A stretch of 8,337 nt of DNA from Flavobacteriales bacterium UBA3431 (GCA_002381225.1 DFSS01000059.1:1-8337); one strand, 5' to 3'; positions 1 to 7,145 are shown, counted from the first letter of the stretch. Translations and numbers: made by a program. The notes: generated by a model not told the origin, from the letters alone.

Positions 1-734
1 AGATGGGTCAACTTGAGTTGGCCGGGATGGCGCTGAGCCAATGCCCACCGGGCGGAACCAAAGCGTCGGACTTGCTTGAAGAATTGAGGCAGGGTGCTTC
101 GGCGCTTATGCCAAACTAGAGCCTTGGGGATGAGGCCCACGCGGTAGCCCGCTTGCTGAATTCGGATACTTAGATCGATGTCCTCCCCCGTTTTAAAATG
201 GACGTCGTAGCCGCCCACCGCCTCGAAAACGGAACGCTTCATGCCCATATTGAACCCACGTGGGTAGTAGGTCGCCGTACGCGTTGTTCCCCCGCGGATT
301 CCTCCGGTCGTCCAAAAACTGGTCATGCTAAAGCTGATGGCTTTTTGGAGCGGACTGAAATCTTCCGGGGCGGCATCCGGGCCGCCAAAGGCGTCCCAGC
401 CCTCGGCCTCCAGTCCCTCGGTCAGGTGCTGCAAGTACTCCTCAGGCAGCAAGCAATCAGAATCGAGGAAAATCAAATACTCGCCCTGTGCGTGCCGGGC
501 AGCCAGGTTTCGAGCCTCTGATACCGGCAAGTAATCTTCTTGAAGAAAGGTAACGGGCAAGCCTGCTGCGTGGGAAGCGGCTTCCACAGTAGCTCGCAAG
601 CCGTCCTGGGGAGTTCCGTCCGCTAAGATGACCTCAAAGTCGCCTCGGTTATACCTGAGGGCAGCTGCGGATGCGATGAATTCTCGAACCTCCTCCGGCC
701 GATCAAATGTGGGGGAAATGAGGCTGAACTTCAA
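1..734 (-). CDS. Family 2 glycosyltransferase, C-terminus cut by window edge
   Basis: This is a GT-A fold family 2 glycosyltransferase that transfers a sugar from a nucleotide-sugar donor, probably in surface polysaccharide or glycolipid synthesis at the inner face of the membrane. The acceptor cannot be told. About 244 residues are visible. The start reads MKFSLISPTFDRPEEV, the usual first beta strand of the family. The nucleotide/metal-binding DSD lies at residues 91-93 inside LIFLDSDC, the catalytic GEDID at about 183-187, and the WHKRR segment at about 208. The first acidic motif is atypical: LADGTPQD in place of DDGSTD. The start codon is TTG at 734-732. It is the only reasonable start, because the in-frame TAA of the preceding glycosyltransferase gene lies just three codons upstream (743-741). 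The 6-nt gap indicates an operon with translational coupling. The frame stays open to base 1, so the C-terminus, perhaps with a membrane segment, is missing. Confidence 0.9.
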   Translation of the reverse strand, partial: MKFSLISPTFDRPEEVREFIASAAALRYNRGDFEVILADGTPQDGLRATVEAASHAAGLPVTFLQEDYLPVSEARNLAARHAQGEYLIFLDSDCLLPEEYLQHLTEGLEAEGWDAFGGPDAAPEDFSPLQKAISFSMTSFWTTGGIRGGTTRTATYYPRGFNMGMKRSVFEAVGGYDVHFKTGEDIDLSIRIQQAGYRVGLIPKALVWHKRRSTLPQFFKQVRRFGSARWALAQRHPGQLKLTH

Positions 735-740
735 GGAAAT

Positions 741-1715
741 TTAGGACGCTGAGTTGATGTGCTCGCCGATGGAATACTTGGGCTTCTTGCTCGATTGGCG
801 CACCATGAGCTCGGCCAGCAAGCCGGTCACAAACAGTTGGGTGCCCAAAATCATGGTGGTTAAGAAGATGAAGAACCAGGGATCTTCGGTCACTAGCCCT
901 GGCCGCATGCCCTGAGCCAAGCGATAGAGCTTCAGTCCGCCCATGGCCGCCAAGGCCAATCCCGAGGCGAGGAACATCATGACACCCCAGGTTCCAAAAA
1001 AGTGCATCGGTCGGCGCTGAAAACGGCTCACCATGGACAGGGTCACTAGATCCAGTAAACCGTTCACGAAACGGTTCATCCCAAATTTGGTGCTGCCGTA
1101 TTTACGCGCCTGATGCTGAACCACTTGCTCGCCAATTTTGCCGTATCCCGCCATTTTTGCCAAAACGGGCACGTATCGGTGCATCTCGCCCTGGACCTCC
1201 ACCGCTTGGGCCACTTCGAGGCGGTAGGCCTTTAGGCCGCAATTGAAGTCATGCAGGTAAATTCCGGACATCTTGCGTGCCGCCCAGTTAAAGAGCTTCG
1301 TCGGCAGCGTCTTCGTCAAAGGGTCGTAGCGCTTCTTCTTCCAGCCGCTGATTAAATCGTAGCCATCTACCCGAATACCCTTCACCAATCCGGGAATCTC
1401 CTCCGGAGAATCTTGCAAATCGGCGTCCATGGTGATGACAATTTCACCTTGGGCCTGCTGAAATCCCACATAGAGAGCGGCGGACTTGCCGTGATTGCGA
1501 CGGAATCGGGTGCCGCGTACAGTGGGGAAGGTTTTTGCCAACCCGGCGATGACTTCCCAGGAGGTATCCGTGGAACCGTCGTTTATGAAGAGCACCTCAT
1601 AGCTCAAGCTTTCCGCCTTGCAAACGCGGTCAATCCATGCGGTCAGCTCGGGGAGGGATTCCGCCTCATTGAAGAGGGGAATAACCAGAGAGAGGTCAAA
1701 GGGATGCTTAGTCAA
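741..1715 (-). CDS. DPM-synthase/GtrB-like membrane glycosyltransferase (GT2)
   Basis: This 324-residue enzyme resembles dolichol/polyprenyl-phosphate mannosyl or glucosyl transferases (DPM1, GtrB, ArnC-like). They move a sugar from a nucleotide donor to polyprenyl phosphate on the cytoplasmic face of the inner membrane. Visible motifs in order are SLVIPLFNE (residues 9-17), INDGSTD (44-50), the metal-binding DAD (97-99) within MDADLQDSPEE, a CGLKAYR region (159-165) and the RKYGSTKF loop (204-211). Two hydrophobic membrane segments follow at about 237-259 and 277-304, the usual C-terminal arrangement. The lipid substrate is inferred from this architecture, and the sugar is unknown. The start is TTG at 1715-1713. 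The next stop upstream in this frame is only eight codons away, with no ATG or GTG between. The gene overlaps the end of the DUF4199 gene by 8 nt, so translation is probably coupled. A glycosyltransferase beside a DUF4199 gene is, from memory, common in Bacteroidota. Confidence 0.93.
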   Translation of the reverse strand: MTKHPFDLSLVIPLFNEAESLPELTAWIDRVCKAESLSYEVLFINDGSTDTSWEVIAGLAKTFPTVRGTRFRRNHGKSAALYVGFQQAQGEIVITMDADLQDSPEEIPGLVKGIRVDGYDLISGWKKKRYDPLTKTLPTKLFNWAARKMSGIYLHDFNCGLKAYRLEVAQAVEVQGEMHRYVPVLAKMAGYGKIGEQVVQHQARKYGSTKFGMNRFVNGLLDLVTLSMVSRFQRRPMHFFGTWGVMMFLASGLALAAMGGLKLYRLAQGMRPGLVTEDPWFFIFLTTMILGTQLFVTGLLAELMVRQSSKKPKYSIGEHINSAS

Positions 1716-2262
1716 ACTCGGGTCGGTTTTTCTTTGTTACGGCCGCCACAACGAGGCCCAAAATCGCAAAAATGGCCATGCCGCCTCCGGTGGTCTTCAA
1801 TTGACCCGAAATGGTTTTGGCATTCATGGATTGCTCCATGATGTTTTCATGCAAGGCTTCTGTCGAAGCCACGCCCATGAATTTCATGGTTGCCTGCAAC
1901 TGGTCTTCAGGCATGTCCATCATGAGATCAAATTGACGCTCCCCATTTCGGGCGGCTAATTCGCTGTCGACAAAGTTGTAAAACGTCAAGTTGAACACCA
2001 TGCCAAGCAACGCCGCAACGATGAAGGGAAGCATAAAGGCCGAAAAGGCCTCGCGAAAGGACGCATAGCCCCCGTTTTGCTTCTTAAAGGCAATCACCGC
2101 CAAAATGAACACCACCAAGGTGGCCAATAAAACGAGGATCCCTCCCGTCCGTGAGGTATAGAGATTTTCATCTACGATATAGATCCCGAGCACATAGAGC
2201 ACGGTGATGACTGTATTCAAGACGCCATACTGGATGGCGATTTTCTTCATGATTGGATTCAT
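1708..2262 (-). CDS. DUF4199 family membrane protein
   Basis: This is a 184-residue integral membrane protein of unknown function. Four hydrophobic stretches are visible at about residues 13-30, 40-60, 72-96 and 158-176. A polar, Met- and Glu-rich loop lies between the third and fourth. The segment NGGYASFREAF (63-73) just before the third membrane segment is the pattern I associate with DUF4199, a Bacteroidota family. The ATG at 2262 opens MNPIMKKI. The second ATG, four codons in at 2250, would give a start reading MKKIAIQYG and is an equally plausible initiation site. The gene begins 12 nt after the endonuclease stop, and its last 8 nt overlap the start of the next glycosyltransferase, so it is the second gene of the operon. 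Its tight link to a polyprenyl-phosphate-type glycosyltransferase hints at an envelope role, but that is inference only. Confidence 0.88.
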   Translation of the reverse strand: MNPIMKKIAIQYGVLNTVITVLYVLGIYIVDENLYTSRTGGILVLLATLVVFILAVIAFKKQNGGYASFREAFSAFMLPFIVAALLGMVFNLTFYNFVDSELAARNGERQFDLMMDMPEDQLQATMKFMGVASTEALHENIMEQSMNAKTISGQLKTTGGGMAIFAILGLVVAAVTKKNRPEFD

Positions 2263-2274
2263 AGGGGCGAGAAT

Positions 2275-3876
2275 TTAGGGGCTAACCCGGACAAATTTAA
2301 CCAATTGCTCGCGGCCAGCATGGTGGCGGCTGACCCAGCCTTGTTTTGGGGTGTGTAGGGTCCAGATAAAGGGCTCTGAACTCGGCGCCACGGTTTGCGC
2401 CACCAATCGCCCCGTCACATCCAGCATTTCCAAGAGATCCCCAGCTTGAACGCCGTGGATTTGAAGTCCCCACGGCACAGGCCAAACCTCCATGGGGCCT
2501 TGCTGCGTCCTTTCATCAACCCCTATCGTGGCTACGCTCGAAATCGGAATGGTCACTGTGGGGAAATTGGGATGGGTTGTTTGGAACGAAAGGGATTCTC
2601 CCACATAGGCCAAGCCACTGTTGTAGTCTACTTCGATTTCAATAAATCCGCCAGCTGGACAGGTGGTCGTTCCAGACCAGTTGGATTCATCCGTAATACT
2701 TGATGTGGAAATCTGCACGTTTGAAAACAAGAGCGGCACATTGCCGTCGTTTACAATAATCAATCGCCGGGTGCGGGTTCCGGGATTGCTCAAATTCGTG
2801 TAATGCCGAAGATGAAGCGTATCCTCAGTGACATAAAAACTGGGCGCTGCCGTTGCCGCGGTCGGCCCAACGAGCGTGCTGATGCGGTCCAAAAACTGGG
2901 GATAGTCCACGTAGGGATTGCGGTTGTTTTGCAAGGCATAGATTCCTGCATTGCGGTAGCGATCCAAGCTATCGGGTGGAAAACTCTTGTGCCAGGCGTA
3001 CAGCGTCGGCTCCTGAGGTAAGTAAAAATTGCTATAGTCCCCATACCGTGTCACGAAGTAGAGCATGGCGCGGGCCGCATCCCCTTTATGGGCATCCCGG
3101 GGCTCAAAAACACCGTTTAAGCGTTTACTCCCTCCTTGAGACCAGGCCGGCGTACCCGTGATGATACCAAACGGGTTGTTGCTCCGCTGGGTATTGGCCA
3201 TCTCATCCGAAGGAAAAAGGTGGTGAATGTCACTCACCATCGGTGCAGCGCTGCTAAAAAAGCTCTGTGGAAAGGTGTGTTCACAGTTGAAGTTATTGGC
3301 TGTTGCCCCCGACCGCGTCGTAAAAGCCGCCGTGCGTCCTGTATACACGCATTCCACGATGCCCCCGTGGTTGTCCAGGGTTGCGTACATGTTGTCGCGG
3401 GCCACATTGTAGGACAGCGACGTTTGGTTGGCGGACAAGGTTGAGGTTAGGGCCGCGCGCAGCGGTCCCTCAGAAAGGTTTTGGGTCCCCGCATAATACG
3501 CCAAGCTGTACACTCCATCCGCTTCAAATTTGACCCCAAAAGCTCCCAATTCATGGTCCGTCGTCAATACGAGGGGGAGCAAATGTTCCACGTTGTGCAC
3601 GGGCGTGAAACGCACTGAAATTGGCATCGAATCTCCAGGAAATACTTGATTTTGAGGCATGTAAATATCAAGCAAGGTATCCCCATAAAATGCGGCCGTA
3701 CGGACGGACTCTATGGTTAAAGGACTCGAAGTCGAGTTATACACCCATACCACGGAAGAATCCCGTTGGAGCTCGGTCACGGCACCTCGCTGTAACGTGG
3801 TGGTACTTAATACTTGGCCCAAAAGACTTGGCGACCAGAGGGCTAGAGCGAGGGTGACTAATTTCAAACGTTTCAT
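2275..3876 (-). CDS. Secreted endonuclease I with T9SS sorting-like tail
   Basis: A predicted extracellular, Mg-dependent nonspecific nuclease of the endonuclease I (EndA/NucM/Vvn) family, 533 residues. Order of parts: a signal peptide MKRLKLVTLALALWSPSLLG, likely cleaved before Gln21; a beta-sandwich resembling ASH/HYDIN-type domains (about 28-122); the nuclease domain (about 128-337); a second beta-sandwich (about 345-450); and a C-terminal T9SS type A sorting-like domain (about 462-531). The nuclease domain has NCEHTFPQSF (197-206), where Glu199 and His200 match the metal-binding and general-base residues. It also has DIHHLFPSD (216-224), EPRDAHKGDAAR (258-269) and NNRNPYVDYP (317-326), where Asn320 fits the second metal ligand. 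The sorting domain is somewhat degenerate (VWPVPW where YPNP is usual). The ATG at 3876 is chosen because it starts the signal peptide directly. A TTG at 3930 would add 18 non-signal-like residues. It heads the four-gene operon. A likely role is scavenging nucleotides or phosphate from extracellular DNA. Confidence 0.93.
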   Translation of the reverse strand: MKRLKLVTLALALWSPSLLGQVLSTTTLQRGAVTELQRDSSVVWVYNSTSSPLTIESVRTAAFYGDTLLDIYMPQNQVFPGDSMPISVRFTPVHNVEHLLPLVLTTDHELGAFGVKFEADGVYSLAYYAGTQNLSEGPLRAALTSTLSANQTSLSYNVARDNMYATLDNHGGIVECVYTGRTAAFTTRSGATANNFNCEHTFPQSFFSSAAPMVSDIHHLFPSDEMANTQRSNNPFGIITGTPAWSQGGSKRLNGVFEPRDAHKGDAARAMLYFVTRYGDYSNFYLPQEPTLYAWHKSFPPDSLDRYRNAGIYALQNNRNPYVDYPQFLDRISTLVGPTAATAAPSFYVTEDTLHLRHYTNLSNPGTRTRRLIIVNDGNVPLLFSNVQISTSSITDESNWSGTTTCPAGGFIEIEVDYNSGLAYVGESLSFQTTHPNFPTVTIPISSVATIGVDERTQQGPMEVWPVPWGLQIHGVQAGDLLEMLDVTGRLVAQTVAPSSEPFIWTLHTPKQGWVSRHHAGREQLVKFVRVSP

Positions 3877-3900
3877 GTAGTTTGCATAGGGTTCGTCCCA

Positions 3901-3930
3901 CAAAGGTCGTCTATCTTTGCACTCGGGCAA
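3901..3930 (-). promoter_or_regulatory. Candidate promoter of the endonuclease operon
   Basis: Read on the minus strand, TTG (3930-3928) is followed by 19 nt and then GACCTTTG (3908-3901). This resembles the Bacteroidota pattern TTG, 17-23 nt, TAnnTTTG, with one mismatch in the -7 element. Transcription would begin near 3894, giving a leader of roughly 18 nt before the ATG at 3876. It overlaps the 5' end and promoter of the SRP RNA gene on the other strand, so the two promoters may interfere. This rests on motif resemblance only. Confidence 0.4.
3912..3919 (+). promoter_or_regulatory. -7 promoter element of the SRP RNA gene
   Basis: TATCTTTG is an exact match to the Bacteroidota -7 consensus TAnnTTTG. 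It lies 5 nt before the GGGCAAGG that opens the SRP RNA basal stem, the spacing expected for a start site near 3925. No good -33 TTG is present at the usual distance; TTCG at 3892-3895 is the nearest approximation. The position relative to the RNA makes this more convincing than the motif alone. Confidence 0.6.
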
Positions 3931-4026
3931 GGATCAAACAACCAGCTCCTGATGAATCCCCCAGGACGGAAACGTAGCAAGGGTAGTTGGTCGTAGCGGT
4001 GTGATTTGACTCCTTGCCTTTTTTTT
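3925..4026 (+). ncRNA. ffs: Small signal recognition particle RNA (4.5S RNA)
   Basis: This is the RNA scaffold of the bacterial signal recognition particle. It binds Ffh and FtsY to target nascent membrane and secreted proteins. The sequence folds by hand into the expected single rod. The basal stem pairs 3926-3933 (GGCAAGGA) with 4011-4018 (TCCTTGCC), and continues with 3934-3938 (TCAAA) pairing 4005-4009 (TTTGA) across one bulged C. Shorter helices follow. The apical domain IV has CCC 3958-3960 paired with GGG 3981-3983, then the internal loop CCAGG (3961-3965) opposite AGCAA (3976-3980). It is capped by ACG-GAAA-CGT (3966-3975) with a GNRA tetraloop. The CAGG/AGCA internal loop under a GNRA hairpin is the conserved Ffh-binding signature. 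A TAnnTTTG promoter element precedes it and a run of eight T follows. It is about 100 nt, normal for the small form without an Alu domain. The ends are inferred. Confidence 0.9.
4005..4026 (+). terminator. Intrinsic terminator at the SRP RNA 3' end
   Basis: The 3' arm of the SRP RNA basal stem (TTTGA 4005-4009, bulged C, TCCTTGCC 4011-4018) runs directly into eight T residues at 4019-4026, then C and TTT. A GC-rich helix followed by a U-tract is a normal rho-independent terminator, here shared with the mature RNA fold. It also separates the RNA gene from the convergent E1 gene. No T-run follows the hairpin in the minus direction, so it is not an obvious terminator for E1. Confidence 0.7.
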
Positions 4027-4053
4027 CTTTCCTCCCTTGTTTTTTCGGATTGT

Positions 4054-6381
4054 TTAGCGCGCCACCACCTCCAGGACCGTATCGACGATGTCCTCCACAC
4101 TGGGCTTGGAGAAATAATCCCCATCGCTGCCATACGCTGGGCGATGCGCTTTGGCGGTCAATGTAGCCGGGGCCGCATCCAGGAACTGGAAGGCGTTTTG
4201 CTCCTCGACAATTTTTTGAAGAATATAGGCTGAGGCCCCACCATCGACATCCTCGTCCACGACTAAGAGGCGATTGGTGCGCTGCACAGAGGCTAGACAA
4301 TCCTTCGCCCGGTCAAAGGGCAGCAGGGTTTGGGCGTCGATGATTTCAATGTCCACATCCAAGGCCGTGAGGCGCTCCGCCGCTTCCTGCGCCAGACGAC
4401 ACATGGAGCCATAGGTCACGAGGGTAAGATCCGACCCTTTACGCAAGATCTCCACATGGCCCAACGGCACGGTAAAGTCGGCCAAATTGGTTGGCAATTT
4501 TTCCTTGAGTCGATAGCCATTCAAGCACTCAATGACCAAGGCGGGCTCATCGGCCTGGAGCAAGGTATTGTACATGCCTGCTGCTTGGGTCATATTTCGA
4601 GGCACGCATACATACATGCCGCGCAGAGCGCCGAGAATCAAGCCCATAGGAGACCCAGAATGCCAAATGCCCTCCAGGCGGTGACCCCGTGTTCGTACAA
4701 TGAGCGGGGCCTTTTGCCCTCCCGCCGATCGCCAGCGAACTGTGGCGCAGTCGTCGCTCAGAATTTCGAGCGCGTAGAGTAGGTAATCGAGGTATTGAAT
4801 TTCGGCAATGGGCCGCAATCCACGCATCGCCAGGCCAATACCCTGGCCGGCAATGGTTGCTTCTCGGATGCCCGTATCAAACACGCGGGTTTCGCCAAAG
4901 GCTTCTTGCATGCCCTCCAAACCTTGGTTGACATCACCAATGGTGCCGACATCCTCCCCGAAAATCAGGGTTTCGGGATATTGAGTGAACAGCGCATGAA
5001 AATTATCCCGCAGTACCACTCGAGCGTCCACCATGGGGGCCGCGTCGTCATAGGTCGGCGGAACCACGGGGACCGCGAGCGCGGTTCCCGAATGCAGTTG
5101 GGCGCTGTAGGCCTCTGCGCCCCGTTCCTGCTGGGCCGAAATCCATGCCTGAACGGCCTGTACATCCTTGCCCATGGCGCGCGCTTGAGTCGTGGCCTGG
5201 CGAACAGCAGACAGCGAATCCCGCCACATGGCTGTTTTGTCGGCACGCAAACGCTGTGCGGGGCCATTTTCCCCTAGGAGTTCAAGCCAATCCGCGGCCT
5301 GATCGCGGATCACGTGCAAGGGCTGAAGGTAGGCTGCAAAGGCGTTTTGCATCGCCTGTTTGGCGGCCTCTTTGGCTTCCGCTTCCACCTCATCCAAGGC
5401 CTTCTCAGAAAGCAAGTCGTGGGCACGGATGAACTGACGGAATTGCGCGATGCAATCAAACTCTTGTTCCCAGGCGAGGCGCTCCGGGCTCTTGTAGCGT
5501 TCATGCGACCCCGATGTGGAATGCCCTTGTGGTTGGGTCATTTCTTGAATGTGCAAGAGTACGGGCACATGCTCGGTTCGGGCAATGCGCTCCGCCTTTT
5601 CAAATGCAGATACCAAAGCCGCATAATCCCAGCCATTCGCCACAATGATCTCAAAACCAGGTTCCAGGGTCTCCCCTTTTTCATTGACACTGCGCTGAAA
5701 TCCCGCAAGGGCTTTGGAAATATTCTGCTTTAGCGTTTGGTAGCGGGCGTGCACTGAAATGCCATAATCGTCATCCCACACGCACATCACCAAGGGTACC
5801 TGCATCACTCCCGCCGCGTTCATCGCTTCCCAAAAATGGCCTTCTGACGAAGACGCATTGCCTATGGTTCCCCAGGCCACTTCTTGGCCTTGGCGGCTGA
5901 ATCCGTTGTCCATCCCCAATGCCTTGTACACCTTTGAGGCTTGGGCGAGCCCGAGCAATCGGGGCATTTGCCCCCCTGTCGGGGAGATATCGGCGGAAGA
6001 ATTTTTTTGATCTACGAGGGACTTCCAGGCGCCTTGATCGTCCAAGGAACGCGTAGCAAAGTGTCCATTCATTTGGCGGCCCGCACTAGACGGTTCGCGC
6101 TCAATCGAGGTATCGGCATACAACGAGGCAAAAAACTGCTCCGGTGTCAGGGCGCCGATGGCCATCATAAACGTTTGATCCCGGTAATATCCACTTCGGA
6201 AGTCTCCGTCGCGGAACACTTTGGCCCACGCGAGTTGTGCGAGCTCTTTGCCATCGCCGAAAATGCCAAATTTGGCCTTTCCCGTCAAGACTTCTTTGCG
6301 ACCCAAGAGGCTGCATTCGCGGCTCAGCACCGCGAGGCGGTAATCTTGTTGAATCGAATGAATAAAATCAGGATTGTGCAT
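4054..6381 (-). CDS. 2-oxoisovalerate dehydrogenase E1, alpha and beta subunits fused
   Basis: This is the thiamine-diphosphate E1 component of a branched-chain 2-oxoacid dehydrogenase complex (EC 1.2.4.4 type). It decarboxylates 2-oxo acids from Val, Leu and Ile and passes the acyl group to the lipoyl E2. The alpha domain (about residues 10-320) has GYYRDQTF (64-71), the cofactor-binding stretch [11 protein letters not shown] (171-181), WDDDYGIS (202-209) and the loop [11 protein letters not shown] (286-296). A linker (about 320-450) leads to the beta domain: [10 protein letters not shown] (474-483), [14 protein letters not shown] (501-514) with the probable catalytic Glu507, and HSGS (574-577). 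A transketolase-type C-terminal domain follows from about 645. The usual GDG...NN cofactor motif reads GNA...DD, which I recall from Bacteroidota homologues. I prefer the ATG at 6381 (775 aa), since homologues I recall lack the 13 extra residues gained from the ATG at 6420. E2 and E3 are not in the window. Confidence 0.93.
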   Translation of the reverse strand: MHNPDFIHSIQQDYRLAVLSRECSLLGRKEVLTGKAKFGIFGDGKELAQLAWAKVFRDGDFRSGYYRDQTFMMAIGALTPEQFFASLYADTSIEREPSSAGRQMNGHFATRSLDDQGAWKSLVDQKNSSADISPTGGQMPRLLGLAQASKVYKALGMDNGFSRQGQEVAWGTIGNASSSEGHFWEAMNAAGVMQVPLVMCVWDDDYGISVHARYQTLKQNISKALAGFQRSVNEKGETLEPGFEIIVANGWDYAALVSAFEKAERIARTEHVPVLLHIQEMTQPQGHSTSGSHERYKSPERLAWEQEFDCIAQFRQFIRAHDLLSEKALDEVEAEAKEAAKQAMQNAFAAYLQPLHVIRDQAADWLELLGENGPAQRLRADKTAMWRDSLSAVRQATTQARAMGKDVQAVQAWISAQQERGAEAYSAQLHSGTALAVPVVPPTYDDAAPMVDARVVLRDNFHALFTQYPETLIFGEDVGTIGDVNQGLEGMQEAFGETRVFDTGIREATIAGQGIGLAMRGLRPIAEIQYLDYLLYALEILSDDCATVRWRSAGGQKAPLIVRTRGHRLEGIWHSGSPMGLILGALRGMYVCVPRNMTQAAGMYNTLLQADEPALVIECLNGYRLKEKLPTNLADFTVPLGHVEILRKGSDLTLVTYGSMCRLAQEAAERLTALDVDIEIIDAQTLLPFDRAKDCLASVQRTNRLLVVDEDVDGGASAYILQKIVEEQNAFQFLDAAPATLTAKAHRPAYGSDGDYFSKPSVEDIVDTVLEVVAR

Positions 6382-6406
6382 GTTTACAAAAATAGGGTGA
6401 CCTTTG
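6374..6406 (+). promoter_or_regulatory. Candidate promoter of the transaldolase gene
   Basis: TTG at 6374-6376, a 22-nt spacer and GACCTTTG at 6399-6406 approximate the Bacteroidota TTG/TAnnTTTG promoter with one mismatch. Transcription would start near 6412, giving a leader of about 27 nt. The same GACCTTTG octamer appears as the candidate -7 element of the endonuclease operon. It overlaps the candidate E1 promoter on the opposite strand. Motif-based and tentative. Confidence 0.35.
6387..6394 (-). promoter_or_regulatory. Candidate -7 promoter element of E1
   Basis: On the minus strand 6394-6387 reads TATTTTTG, matching TAnnTTTG. A start site 5-7 nt downstream would fall on or next to the ATG at 6381, making the mRNA leaderless or nearly so. 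It would also place the element inside the coding region if translation began at 6420. No matching -33 TTG is visible at the right distance. In such A/T-rich sequence the match may be chance. Confidence 0.3.
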
Positions 6407-6438
6407 TTCCCGAATCCCATTTAAACTACAATCAAACA

Positions 6439-7095
6439 ATGAAATTCTTCATCGACACGGCAAATTTGGCCGAAATCCAAGAAGCACAAGATATGGGCAT
6501 CCTGGATGGCGTGACCACCAACCCTTCTCTGATGGCCAAAGAGGGCATCGCCGGAACAGACCGAGTCATGGCCCACTACAAAGCCATTTGCGACATCGTG
6601 GATGGCGACGTGAGTGCTGAGGTGATTTCAACAGACTTTGAGGGAATGGTTCGCGAAGGAGAGCTGCTTGCAGCCCTCGATCCAAAAATTGTTGTTAAAA
6701 TCCCCATGATTAAAGATGGCGTGAAGGCGATCCGCTACTTTTCAGACCAAGGCATCAAGACCAACTGCACCCTCATTTTCTCTGCAGGCCAGGCCCTCTT
6801 GGCCGCCAAAGCAGGGGCCACCTATGTCTCCCCCTTTATCGGTCGCTTGGACGATATCTCCACCGACGGCATGGCCTTGATTGAATCCATCCGCCTCATT
6901 TTTGACAACTACGGGTTTGAAACGGAGATCTTGGCCGCTTCAGTCCGTCACCCGATGCACATTTTGAACTGTGCTGAAATTGGAGCTGACGTCATGACGG
7001 GTCCGTTGAGTGCCATTCATGCCCTTCTCAAGCACCCCTTGACGGACATTGGCTTGGAGAAATTCTTAGCAGACCACAAGAAGGCGAATAGCTGA
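6439..7095 (+). CDS. tal: Short transaldolase (TalC/FSA subfamily)
   Basis: A 218-residue class I aldolase of the small transaldolase/fructose-6-phosphate aldolase group. It moves a dihydroxyacetone unit from a ketose phosphate such as sedoheptulose 7-phosphate to an aldose phosphate in the cytoplasmic non-oxidative pentose phosphate pathway. The TIM-barrel motifs are clear: FIDTANL with Asp6, [13 protein letters not shown] (24-36), VVKIPM with the Schiff-base Lys87, TNCTLIF (108-114), [11 protein letters not shown] (129-139) and AASVRHP (166-172). Phe133 in SPFIGR matches true transaldolases such as Bacillus subtilis TalC. E. coli FSA has Tyr there, and changing the equivalent Phe to Tyr in TalB confers FSA activity. 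Transaldolase activity is therefore the better prediction, although such genes are often labelled fsa. ATG 6439 is the start that fits the family. The reading frame extends further upstream, but only antisense to E1. The gene is divergent from E1 and appears monocistronic. Confidence 0.93.
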   Translation: MKFFIDTANLAEIQEAQDMGILDGVTTNPSLMAKEGIAGTDRVMAHYKAICDIVDGDVSAEVISTDFEGMVREGELLAALDPKIVVKIPMIKDGVKAIRYFSDQGIKTNCTLIFSAGQALLAAKAGATYVSPFIGRLDDISTDGMALIESIRLIFDNYGFETEILAASVRHPMHILNCAEIGADVMTGPLSAIHALLKHPLTDIGLEKFLADHKKANS

Positions 7096-7145
7096 GAGCT
7101 CGAGAGCTAGGTGGCTCCTAGCTAAAGAGTTTGAAGGCATTGGAC

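Noticed and set aside
1413..1959. Plus-strand open frames opposite the glycosyltransferase and DUF4199 genes.
   Set aside because: They are shadows of well-supported minus-strand genes, with no domain signal and no promoter.
2281..2345. A possible frameshift in the endonuclease C-terminus, because the end of the sorting domain reads unusually (WVSRHHAGREQ).
   Set aside because: The other two frames give less plausible residues. The existing frame ends in LVKFVRVS, as expected for the last strand of a sorting domain.
3877..3930. An upstream TTG start (3930) adding 18 residues to the endonuclease.
   Set aside because: It would bury the signal peptide behind a charged leader and run across the candidate promoter and the SRP RNA 5' end. 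The ATG at 3876 gives a textbook signal peptide.
4330..5733. Several open frames of 95-160 codons on the plus strand opposite E1.
   Set aside because: They lie wholly antisense to conserved E1 codons, show no recognisable motifs, and are expected by chance in GC-rich coding sequence.
5941..6438. A long in-frame upstream extension of the transaldolase reading frame on the plus strand, giving a 384-residue protein.
   Set aside because: The extra 166 residues are antisense to the well-conserved E1 gene and show no family resemblance. Known small transaldolases begin exactly at MKFFIDTAN (6439).
7105..7123. The AGCTAGG/CCTAGCT hairpin as the transaldolase terminator.
   Set aside because: No T-rich tract follows on either strand. 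It is kept only as an inverted repeat.
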